DNA of 19,050 nt from Candidatus Aciduliprofundum sp. (lineage in GTDB: Archaea; Thermoplasmatota; Thermoplasmata; Thermoplasmatales; Aciduliprofundaceae). The translations under genes were made by a program, and so were the position numbers. Below the pieces are notes generated by a model. The model did not search any database, was not told where the DNA came from, and was given only the letters and a program-made list of their open reading frames with translations. Each line of letters opens with the position of its first letter. Position 1 is the stretch's first letter. This document shows, in pieces, positions 7,039 to 15,079 of this stretch. The stretch is taken from NCBI GenBank assembly GCA_015523135.1, contig WAKY01000019.1:1-19050 (forward strand). Direction: 5' to 3'.

Positions 7039-8790
7039 ATGAAAACTTTGTATCTCAAAACCCTTGCAAAAACTGAGAGCGGGTACATAAATCCAAAGAA
7101 AGATAAGATTTATATGCTTGCCTTGAAAAGTGATGATATTAAGATTTTAAAAGGAGAGGAGGAAGATATAATAAAAGAATTCGTAAAAATTTTCAAGGAA
7201 TATGATCCAGATAGGATTGTAGGATTCAAGCAAGATACAGAAGATTTTCCATTGCTCTATGAGAGAGCCAAGAATTATGGTATAAATCTAAATCTTGGTA
7301 AGGATGAAAGTTCCGTAGATTTTTCTGGAAAGTATTTTAGGGGTATAATTCTAAAAGAGACTAAAATCAATGGGAGGGAAAATATAGATTTATTTGCAAT
7401 AGCTTGGCGTGATTTTCCAAGATTACCCACAAATGAAATAGACGAACTTGCCGATGCTTTGGAGATTAAAGGATTCAAAAGGATACCACAATTCAGAATA
7501 AAAGAGAAGGGTGATGAAGAGCTTGAATCTTATTTGAGAGATTATGTAAGAACGATTAAGGAGATATCCAATGCCATACTACCATTTGAGGAGAGTATAT
7601 CAAATATATGCGATGTTCCGATTGACAAGCAAATAAGGATGACAGTGGGTGAATTAATAGATATTATTGTTAAAAGGGAGATGAAGAAAAGAGGCATAAA
7701 GGAGATGAGAATTGGAAAAGCAGGAAGGTATGAAGGAGGTTATGTCTGGCTCAAAGAGCCGGGGGTTTATGAGAATATAACTTATCTGGATTTTCAAAGT
7801 ATGTATCCCAATATCATTAAAGCTTGGAATATTAGCCCGGAAACTGTGGATATGGATAAAGGCGAAGAGATAGAAATTGAAGGAGTTAAGCATAAAATAA
7901 AAAAGGATGTTCGTGGAGTTATTCCAGAGCTTGTTGACAATTTTCTATCTAAAAGATTAGAATTAAAGAGAAAATTGAAGGAGAAATACGATAAGAAAAT
8001 GGATGCTGAGCAGAGGGCTCTAAAGGTTATGGCAAATGCTATGTATGGCTATATGGGCTGGAATGGGGCCTCCTATTACAATAGAAATGCAGCAGAGCTA
8101 ATAGCTGCTTTGGCCAGATATTACATAAAGAATGTGCGAAAGATTATAGAAAATATGGGAGGTACTGTGATCTATGTGGACACAGATGGTATTCAATTCA
8201 TTGGAGGAGATTGGGAGAAAATTATGAATAAGATTAATGATGAGTACCCCCTGAATATTGAGCTGGAGAGAATAGCGCAGCGTGGAGTTTATTGGAGCAA
8301 GAAGAAGTATGCTCATCTCTATGATGGCAAGGTAACCGCTGTAGGAGTAGAATATATTAGGAGGGATTATCCTCAAATAATAAAGGATGCCCAGAGGCAA
8401 ATTGTGGAGCATTTGCTTAAAGAGGATGTGGAAAGAGCAAGAGAAATTAGGATGAAGTATAGGAACATGATAAAAGAAGGTAAATTTGAGATTGAAGATA
8501 TTGCGGTGGCAGAGCAATTAACAAAGAAGCCGGAAGAGTATGAAAAAGCCACGAAGGCCAGCGTGGCTGCTAAAATCTTGATGGAAAATTATGGGGTTGA
8601 AGTGCATAGGGGAATGTACATTTACATAGCGATAGTAAAGGGCTCTGGAGGTCCAACATATAGGGCTAGGCCTATTGAAATGGTGAAAATTGAGGATTTG
8701 GATTTATCCTATTATCTGTCCTTATATGATGAAACGATAAATAGAACATTTGAGCCATTCAAGGTCTCTCCAACTAGGCAGTGGTTTTGA
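7039..8790 (+). CDS. Short family B DNA polymerase, exonuclease motifs degenerate
   Basis: A DNA-dependent DNA polymerase of 583 residues, against about 770-800 for replicative archaeal PolB. The polymerase half is intact: YEGGYV (231-236), motif A DFQSMYPNII (251-260), motif B with Lys329 and NAMYG (333-337), motif C YVDTDG (379-384), the KKKY motif (421-424) and a thumb. The roughly 130-residue N-terminal domain, which senses template uracil in Thermococcales, is absent. In the exonuclease domain the DxE of Exo I is replaced (YLKTL near residues 5-9), Exo II keeps only its Asp (DTEDFP), and Exo III keeps Asp but lacks the usual Tyr. Proofreading is therefore unlikely. The gene has its own TATA element. 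It is not a truncation by frameshift, since the promoter and a divergent gene lie directly upstream. A repair or translesion role is inferred. Confidence 0.9.
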   Translation: MKTLYLKTLAKTESGYINPKKDKIYMLALKSDDIKILKGEEEDIIKEFVKIFKEYDPDRIVGFKQDTEDFPLLYERAKNYGINLNLGKDESSVDFSGKYFRGIILKETKINGRENIDLFAIAWRDFPRLPTNEIDELADALEIKGFKRIPQFRIKEKGDEELESYLRDYVRTIKEISNAILPFEESISNICDVPIDKQIRMTVGELIDIIVKREMKKRGIKEMRIGKAGRYEGGYVWLKEPGVYENITYLDFQSMYPNIIKAWNISPETVDMDKGEEIEIEGVKHKIKKDVRGVIPELVDNFLSKRLELKRKLKEKYDKKMDAEQRALKVMANAMYGYMGWNGASYYNRNAAELIAALARYYIKNVRKIIENMGGTVIYVDTDGIQFIGGDWEKIMNKINDEYPLNIELERIAQRGVYWSKKKYAHLYDGKVTAVGVEYIRRDYPQIIKDAQRQIVEHLLKEDVERAREIRMKYRNMIKEGKFEIEDIAVAEQLTKKPEEYEKATKASVAAKILMENYGVEVHRGMYIYIAIVKGSGGPTYRARPIEMVKIEDLDLSYYLSLYDETINRTFEPFKVSPTRQWF

Positions 8791-10267
8791 ACTTTCCTCT
8801 AATTTTTACTGCTTTTCCCTTTTTCTGCTGAAGCATATCAATATAGCTCATCTTTGCAATGCCCCATCCTCTCAATTCATTCTCATAAACCACTGCTACT
8901 TCATCTTCTTCCCTTATATCTTCTGTTGCATTTAAAATGCCTGCTGCAAAAACATCTCCCTCAGGATAAAAATTGTCTATGTAAACTGTATATTTTTTAT
9001 TTTTTGCCAAACATTTTGCAGATTCTTCGGTTAATGTTAGCATTCCTTTTTGGGGATTATAGCTGAATATTCTCTTTCTATCTTTCCATATATTAAGCTG
9101 GTAGTATCTACCCTTTATCTTTGCTCCGTCTAATAACTCTTCGCAGTATCCAAATTGGAATCTAGCTAAGCTCTTAAAATTCTCTCTCTCAAATACATTT
9201 CTTGGGATATGATAATCCAATTTTTTTGTTAATTTCTCCAATTCCTCATAATTCTTCCCCCAAATTGTATATGCTCCGTAATTCCTTAAAATATCCTCTA
9301 AAAATTTCATACTCTCTGGCAGAAATGAGACTATTTCCTCATATTTAAATTTTGAAAGGTACCACTCTAAAGTATCCCTTATCAATTTCTTTTCCTCTTC
9401 GTACCAATACCCTATCACAGGTATATCGTAATTTTGAGCAGGATAGAATCTTTCAAGTTCCCTAGGTACAAGGGCTAAAGGTGATGTTAAAATTACCTCG
9501 TGCATTGTGGATTTTATGTGCTCTCTCATCTCTCTATGAGATTTTGATATTGAATATGGCTTTTTAGCGCTGCATGGTATTAGAAGTAAATATTTAGCCC
9601 AAGATGGTTTTTTGTATCTATCTTTTAAACGCTTAATCCACCTTCTTACATCAGGTCTGTAGAGAGAGTCCAATGTTACAGCATTTATCTCAGGATTCCA
9701 AATGGGATAAAATTTTTCAATTAGAGAATAGTAATTAATATCCAGGTACCTTAGAATCTCTTTTGCTTTATTATCTGCTATGCTCTCTACTAACTCCCTG
9801 AGCAATCCTTTTTCCAATGCCATCCTTGTTTGAGATATCATAAATTTTGATAATGGAGGGGCATTGTCCATTTTACCAACTAAAGAATAATTTTCTATGC
9901 GTTCTAAAGAATCGTCAAATATATCGTATCCAATATATGTGAGAATGGGTATAAGATGAGGTGGAGCACCTGGTGCGTAAAATAACTTATCAAAGCCAAG
10001 TCTCTCTCTAAGTTTAATTGTATAATCTACAAAATCTTTTGTGTTCTTTAACCGAGTGTTTATATGGGGTATTAAATAGATATCGTCATTGATTTTTATC
10101 TCATTTCCATTCATATCAGGTGGGTAAAGCACACTCCTGGTAATCTCATAATTAAGAAATCTAAAATTATTTCCTATGAATTCTATATCTTTGCCTGCTT
10201 CAAGGAGCAATGGAGTTTCTATATCTCCTTCCGTAATCTTTGCCAATCCAAATCTCTTTATGAGCAT
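8774..10267 (-). CDS. arcS: Archaeosine synthase ArcS (TGT-like, with PUA domain)
   Basis: Acts in the last steps of archaeosine formation at position 15 in the D-loop of archaeal tRNA, after a transglycosylase has inserted preQ0. In many archaea it works with the radical SAM partner RaSEA, which is not in this window. The protein has about 497 residues. It contains a TGT-like N-terminal region, the ArcS signature PCSAKKPYSISKSH (231-244) and a C-terminal PUA RNA-binding domain (about the last 80 residues, with EVAVVYENELRGWGIA). I prefer the ATG at 10267, four bases after the upstream stop and preceded by GAGTGA. An in-frame TTG at 10279 would overlap the upstream gene. It is last in the ftsZ-containing operon. 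Its 3' end overlaps the PolB gene by 17 bases. Confidence 0.92.
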   Translation of the reverse strand: MLIKRFGLAKITEGDIETPLLLEAGKDIEFIGNNFRFLNYEITRSVLYPPDMNGNEIKINDDIYLIPHINTRLKNTKDFVDYTIKLRERLGFDKLFYAPGAPPHLIPILTYIGYDIFDDSLERIENYSLVGKMDNAPPLSKFMISQTRMALEKGLLRELVESIADNKAKEILRYLDINYYSLIEKFYPIWNPEINAVTLDSLYRPDVRRWIKRLKDRYKKPSWAKYLLLIPCSAKKPYSISKSHREMREHIKSTMHEVILTSPLALVPRELERFYPAQNYDIPVIGYWYEEEKKLIRDTLEWYLSKFKYEEIVSFLPESMKFLEDILRNYGAYTIWGKNYEELEKLTKKLDYHIPRNVFERENFKSLARFQFGYCEELLDGAKIKGRYYQLNIWKDRKRIFSYNPQKGMLTLTEESAKCLAKNKKYTVYIDNFYPEGDVFAAGILNATEDIREEDEVAVVYENELRGWGIAKMSYIDMLQQKKGKAVKIRGKFKTTA

Positions 10268-10271
10268 AGAA

Positions 10272-13200
10272 TCACTCAAAATTAAATGGAGTGCCGCATT
10301 TCAGACATTTTCCAGCCCTTTTAGCGCAGGGCACATGGTAAACTGCACCGCAGGTATCACATACCACAATGTCCATACCAGGAAGTATGGTCCCTCTGCA
10401 TAGAGTGCATTTAACCTTCTCCTTATTTTTCTCAATGTGGAAACCTCTTTTTGATATTTTGTACTCTATTTCAAACTCATCTTCATATCTCTTCCCATCA
10501 AATCTTTCATAACTGATTTTACCCTTTATTTTATCCCCCTCTCCCTCTACAAGGAAGCTCTCAACAATCTCTTCAGAATCTTTTGCAATTTTCATTATAG
10601 TTATATCATTCGAGCTCTTTAAAGAGCCATCTAAGCTTAGGCGTACATTTCGAGCATCTGAGTTTCCATCATTTCTAACTCTTATCTTTGCTAAATACTT
10701 GCCATTTACCTTTTGAGTACTATCTATTGCCACGGTCAATTTTGGCTTGAGTTTATCAATCTCTTCCCAAATCTCATTCTCTATATTTTCCATAGTTTCT
10801 ATACCCTTGATTAAATCTTCCTGAGAGGATAATGCTTCTTTTAATCTATTTATGTATAGATCCATATTTAATCCTAAAGAAATAGCAGATTTGATTAATT
10901 CTTTGAGATCCATTGCCTTCTTATTGAATTCTGTAACACTATTACGGTACTCGCTTACATACTTTATTGCATCCTCATAAATTTTTATTGCCTTTTCATA
11001 GTTCCCATTTTCTATATTCTCTAAAATCTCCTTTTCGTACTCTTCAGCCTTCTTCTTATTGTACTTTATAACCATATCTTTTGCCCTAACCGCCTTATCT
11101 TTTGTGTACTCTCTAATATAAGTTTCAAAATTCTTTTTAAGCTCTTCAAGTTCTTTCATTGCCGTATTGTAATCCATGTTATCTAGCTCTTCAGTTAATT
11201 TTGAGGCTCTCTCTTTGTAATCCCCTAGATTTAATCCTAATGCCTCAAACCTGTTCAGCTTATTTACGAATTCTTCAACATCTTTTCTTATTAAATCTTT
11301 AATTATTCCAACTATAGTATCTTTTAAGCTCTCATAATATTCTAAGAACTCTTTGGGCTTATCTTTTAGCTTATTCAATTCTTCTCTCTCTTTATTTAAA
11401 TCAATTTTACCCTTAATTTTTCTCTCTTCAATTATATTACTCATCTTCTCAAACTCACTCATCTTATCTTTTATTATATTTGCAATTATGTTTGAAGCTT
11501 TATTTTTGAGTTTGGGTATTAAAGATCCCAAAGAAGCAGCATCTTTATTTGCAAAAGCATTGTTAATTTCTTTAATCTCTTCTTCCAATTCGTCCCTCAA
11601 ATCAAATTCTATAATAGGCTTGAGAATCTCCTCGTATCTTCTTCTGTACTCGCTTATCAGCTCTTCAATTTTCTTTCTTGCCTCCTTATGAGCATCATTC
11701 ACAAGCTTGAGAGCTGCCTCATAATGCAGGCTTTGTAGTTCTTTTTTTGCCTTAGCCAAAGGAATTAGTATACTCTGCATATCAATACCTAAAGCTTTAC
11801 CTTGTTCTATATAATTTTTAATATCTTTATTTTTATCTTTTATAATTTCAATAGTTTTCTCAATGTTCCAAAGCTTTTCACCGACGTTCATGGCTTTGTC
11901 TATAGCTTCCCTATACCTTCCATTCAAAAATAAGCTCTTGGCATTTCTATACTCTGAAATGATATCTTTTGGAATAAGTCCTTGCATCTTTTTTATCTTT
12001 ATATCTAAAGTTTTTAAAATACCATAAGCAGTATTTTTCTGCATGCCTAGATTTTCAATCTCTTCCATTGCATTTAGCGTTAGGGTCAGAGCATCTCTAT
12101 AATTTCCTTTTTTCATAGATGATTTTGCTCTAACAATCATAGATTCTGGTGTTGTTATATTTTCACCCATTCTCCTCATCCTTGTTAATTCCGTCTCAAC
12201 ATCATTTATTATGGTTTCAATTTTCTCCCTTATTCCCTTCTCAATGTCCTTGGCCAAATTCTCAAGCTCCTCCTTTTTATTTTCTATGTTTTCTGATTTT
12301 TCTAGTTCTTTAGCCCTTTCTAAGTAAATTTTTGTATCTATCCCAAGGGATGAAGCTACAGTTATCAATCTTCCTATTCTGTTCTCTAAATCCATTAGTT
12401 TCATTTTCTCTCCGTGTATCCTCTCTATTTCACTTTCAAAATTTTGAAGTATTGAGAAAGCCTCTTCAACGTTCCCTCCCCAGAACTTCTCCTTGCTGGA
12501 AGCTATGGGTGAATCGTCAACATTTACACCCATATCTCTTAAGTCAGATATTAGTTTTTCAAGTCTATTTACATAGTTGTTGAAAATAATTTCAACGGAT
12601 TTCTTTAATTTCTCAATAGTTCTCTTTCCTATTTCCTCTAAATTCTCGTACTTTCTCTCTTTGTATCTTATGAAGAAATCTTCTGTAATTGTTAGATAAT
12701 CCTCTTTGAAATTGAAATCCCTCATAATCTTTCCTATACTCTCAATTTCCCTGCGAATTGTATTTATCCTTCCTTCAATCTCAATAGATTTGGCCAAATC
12801 AAAACCATTCTTTATGCTCTTTTCAATATCTTCAAATTCATTATCCTCTATTTTCTTGTCTATGTCCTTTATCAAAGATTCTAATTCTTCAACATTGTAG
12901 CCCATCTCAGAAAGCTCGTTCTTTCTCTTTTCTAACTCATCTCTCATTGATATAGCTTTATTCATTTTAGTTGTTAGCTCTTTGATTTTCTCATCAATCT
13001 CTGCCGTATATTTTATAACATCTTGGTATTTTTTATCTTTCAAACTCTCTGCTGCCTTGTTTAGCATTTCTATAATTCCATTCTTCTCCAAATCTATTTT
13101 CATCTTACTTGCCTTTTCTGCTGAGTTTTTAGCTGAATCATAGGCCTTCTCAGCTAGATTTTGGGAAAGGGATTCAATTATACCATTGCAATTTTTCAAA

Positions 13201-15035
13201 ATCTTTTCAACATTTTCAATCTCTTTTTTCTTCAAAGCTTCTTTTGCCTTGTTTAGAAGCTCTTCTGCTTTCTCTGTGTTCTCTCCTAAATCTTTTAAAA
13301 ATGTAATGCTTGTCTCCATCTCTTTAATCATTTTTTCATATTTCTCTCTCTCAATATTGAAAATTGAATTTTGTAGGACAATGAAATTATCAATAACTTT
13401 TTCAATCTCTCCCTTTTCTATTAGTTCAGAAATGTCCTTAATTTTAGCATCCACATCTATTTCTTTGTATTTTTTAAAATCTTCAAGTCTCTCCTTAACT
13501 TCCTTGTATATTCTTTCATATAATTTTTCTTCAATTTTGCGTAGAATAATTATCGAATCTCTGTAGTTTTCATCTTTGAGCAGTTTTTCAACATTTTCTA
13601 ACTCCACTTCTATGTCTCTCAAATCAATATCCGCGTTGATCCCTTTGTTAAGTAGTGAAGATAAGTCCTTGTACAATGTATTGGCTATATCCCTTAAGCT
13701 TAATTTCATCAATTCTTTAAGTTCATCCACCATCTTTTCTGCATCCTCTGGATTATTTTCTATAGCTTTATTAATACTCTCAATTTTAGCTTCAACTCCC
13801 TCAAGTATTATATTTTCCTTTTTAAGATCCTCGTTGAATTTTTTAAGTTCTTCAATTTCTCTTTTCAGCTGGGAATAGAGGTTAATCTTTCTGTCAAGCA
13901 TCTGAATTGCTCTTAGTATGGTATCGTAAGCCTTTTTATGCTTCCCTATTTTTAGGAAGTTTTTAGCGTTGTCAATCATTCCCAAATAAGGTGAAATATC
14001 AATGCCTTTCTTCTTTGCTTCCAGTAGTTCATCCCTGGCGTTTTTCATGAGCTCAAGTACCTTGTGAAGTTTTATTTTCTCTGCCTCCTCTGTTGCCTTC
14101 TTCACCAGCTCTACAGCACCATCAAGATCATCTTTATTGTATGCTTCCTTTGCTTTACTTAGTATTTCTTTAGGCTTGCTCATATCCTCCCCCATATCCT
14201 CTCCTTCTTTGATTAGGAACTCAGAGATGTCCAATAGTTTTGTGAAAAATAGTTTAAATGAATCTTTTGCAGAATCTAGAAACTCTTCTGAGATTTTTAT
14301 TGCTGTTGAGTAATCTCCAGCATTTAATGCATTAATTGCATCGTTTTTCTTATCTATATCGATTGATAATGAGTAATGGGCTGATTTTGCTAAGTTTATG
14401 AGTTTATCTGCCTTGTTTATATTCTCTTCTACAATTTTTTTGGTATAATTCTTCATCTTTTTCTCTATTTTTTCAAGCTCTACTAGAGCATCTTGAGAAT
14501 CCACATTTGTTTTATCGATTTCCTCTTTTACCCATTCAAAACCCTCAATACCAACGACCTTGGTCAAGAGCTCTCTCTTCTTTTTCTCCACTACATTCTT
14601 TAATGAAGAAGATATTTTCTCATTTATATCTTGTAATATTTTCAAGCTTGAAGCGAAATCTGTGGATAATTTTGATTTTGCCTCCTCTAAATATGCCTTT
14701 AATCTTGCAGAATCTTCAACATTTCCCGAGAGCAATACTTTCTCAATCTTTTTTGCCTCATCTTCAAAAATCTTCTTAATCTCTTTTTGAACATCTTGGT
14801 AGAGAGGCTCTAATAAACTCAATGCTCTATCAAAATCTTTAACTTCAAAGGAGCTCTTTGCATTTTTTAGCTTATCTTCATAACTCTTTGTGTTTTTATA
14901 ATTTTTAATGGTTGCAATCCCTTGCTCAATATCTTTTATATATTTCTCGCATTTCTCTCTTTTCTCTTTGATTGCCTGTGCTTTCTTTACAAGCTCCCTC
15001 TCGATTTTTATCCCACTAAGATATGGACTTGGCAA
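10272..15035 (-). CDS. Giant helical-repeat protein with C-terminal beta-sandwich and C4HC3 zinc finger
   Basis: I do not recognise a named family for the whole protein. It has about 1587 residues, is very rich in Lys/Glu, and has no signal peptide or membrane helix, so it is probably cytosolic. Residues about 66-1429 are almost all helical and carry a phrase like G-N-Y-x-x-A-I roughly every 62 residues, about 23 times. A beta-sandwich, CARDB-like by eye, covers about 1431-1526 (VRNDGNSDARNVRLSLDG). The end is a cross-brace zinc finger: C1543, C1546, C1559, C1562, H1567, C1570, C1577, C1580. There is no Walker A, so it is not an SMC or Rad50 protein. The frame is open upstream to a TTG at 15068, but GGAGGT lies 6 bases before the TTG at 15035, which I take as the start. 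It follows ftsZ by 44 bases and precedes arcS. A division scaffold is inferred. Confidence 0.85.
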   Translation of the reverse strand: MPSPYLSGIKIERELVKKAQAIKEKREKCEKYIKDIEQGIATIKNYKNTKSYEDKLKNAKSSFEVKDFDRALSLLEPLYQDVQKEIKKIFEDEAKKIEKVLLSGNVEDSARLKAYLEEAKSKLSTDFASSLKILQDINEKISSSLKNVVEKKKRELLTKVVGIEGFEWVKEEIDKTNVDSQDALVELEKIEKKMKNYTKKIVEENINKADKLINLAKSAHYSLSIDIDKKNDAINALNAGDYSTAIKISEEFLDSAKDSFKLFFTKLLDISEFLIKEGEDMGEDMSKPKEILSKAKEAYNKDDLDGAVELVKKATEEAEKIKLHKVLELMKNARDELLEAKKKGIDISPYLGMIDNAKNFLKIGKHKKAYDTILRAIQMLDRKINLYSQLKREIEELKKFNEDLKKENIILEGVEAKIESINKAIENNPEDAEKMVDELKELMKLSLRDIANTLYKDLSSLLNKGINADIDLRDIEVELENVEKLLKDENYRDSIIILRKIEEKLYERIYKEVKERLEDFKKYKEIDVDAKIKDISELIEKGEIEKVIDNFIVLQNSIFNIEREKYEKMIKEMETSITFLKDLGENTEKAEELLNKAKEALKKKEIENVEKILKNCNGIIESLSQNLAEKAYDSAKNSAEKASKMKIDLEKNGIIEMLNKAAESLKDKKYQDVIKYTAEIDEKIKELTTKMNKAISMRDELEKRKNELSEMGYNVEELESLIKDIDKKIEDNEFEDIEKSIKNGFDLAKSIEIEGRINTIRREIESIGKIMRDFNFKEDYLTITEDFFIRYKERKYENLEEIGKRTIEKLKKSVEIIFNNYVNRLEKLISDLRDMGVNVDDSPIASSKEKFWGGNVEEAFSILQNFESEIERIHGEKMKLMDLENRIGRLITVASSLGIDTKIYLERAKELEKSENIENKKEELENLAKDIEKGIREKIETIINDVETELTRMRRMGENITTPESMIVRAKSSMKKGNYRDALTLTLNAMEEIENLGMQKNTAYGILKTLDIKIKKMQGLIPKDIISEYRNAKSLFLNGRYREAIDKAMNVGEKLWNIEKTIEIIKDKNKDIKNYIEQGKALGIDMQSILIPLAKAKKELQSLHYEAALKLVNDAHKEARKKIEELISEYRRRYEEILKPIIEFDLRDELEEEIKEINNAFANKDAASLGSLIPKLKNKASNIIANIIKDKMSEFEKMSNIIEERKIKGKIDLNKEREELNKLKDKPKEFLEYYESLKDTIVGIIKDLIRKDVEEFVNKLNRFEALGLNLGDYKERASKLTEELDNMDYNTAMKELEELKKNFETYIREYTKDKAVRAKDMVIKYNKKKAEEYEKEILENIENGNYEKAIKIYEDAIKYVSEYRNSVTEFNKKAMDLKELIKSAISLGLNMDLYINRLKEALSSQEDLIKGIETMENIENEIWEEIDKLKPKLTVAIDSTQKVNGKYLAKIRVRNDGNSDARNVRLSLDGSLKSSNDITIMKIAKDSEEIVESFLVEGEGDKIKGKISYERFDGKRYEDEFEIEYKISKRGFHIEKNKEKVKCTLCRGTILPGMDIVVCDTCGAVYHVPCAKRAGKCLKCGTPFNFE
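10293..10409 (-). other. Coding segment for the C4HC3 RING/PHD-like zinc finger
   Basis: This encodes C-x2-C-x12-C-x2-C-x4-H-x2-C-x6-C-x2-C at the C-terminus of the giant protein. The spacing fits a C4HC3 cross-brace finger of the RING/PHD class. A simple pair of zinc ribbons is the alternative. Confidence 0.7.
10749..14840 (-). repeat. About 23 tandem protein repeats of about 62 residues (about 186 bases)
   Basis: The repeat is visible in the translated protein rather than as DNA identity. The anchor phrase ([GDNK]-[NDK]-[YF]-x-x-[AVL]-[IL]) recurs at spacings mostly of 60-65 residues. Clear copies are GDYSTAI, DDLDGAV, ENYRDSI, GNYRDAL, GRYREAI, LHYEAAL, MDYNTAM and GNYEKAI. Each unit reads as helix, short turn with GID-like residues, helix ending in K-x-G-N-Y, then a helix running into the next unit. 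The copies are highly diverged. Confidence 0.75.
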
Positions 15036-15041
15036 TTTCAG

Positions 15042-15047
15042 ACCTCC
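15042..15047 (-). promoter_or_regulatory. Strong Shine-Dalgarno site setting the start of the giant protein
   Basis: GGAGGT on the minus strand is followed by 6 bases and a TTG at 15035. This is the strongest ribosome-binding site in the window. It lies inside the longer open frame from 15068, so it argues that translation starts at 15035. Confidence 0.65.
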
Positions 15048-15070
15048 TATACACTCATTCTCTTTCAAGA

Positions 15071-15078
15071 TTTAAATT
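15071..15078 (-). promoter_or_regulatory. Possible internal TATA box before the giant-protein gene
   Basis: ATTTAAAT lies in the short ftsZ to giant-gene gap. Transcription would start near 15049, just before the GGAGGT site, so the giant gene could also be expressed separately from ftsZ. The evidence is only the position and sequence of the A/T element. Confidence 0.3.
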
Positions 15079-15079
15079 T

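Noticed and set aside
7039..8790. The PolB gene as a broken or frameshifted full-length polymerase, or as a casposon polymerase
   Set aside because: A TATA element and a divergent gene lie directly upstream, so no missing N-terminal exon or frame is hidden there. No cas1, terminal repeats or protein-priming TPR insertions are seen.
10749..14840. A DNA tandem repeat or minisatellite under the giant gene
   Set aside because: The periodicity is in the protein; the copies share too little nucleotide identity to be a recent DNA repeat.
10272..15035. Giant protein as an SMC, Rad50 or other chromosome-segregation ATPase
   Set aside because: There is no Walker A or B, no ABC signature and no hinge. 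The helical part is a regular short repeat rather than two long coiled-coil arms.
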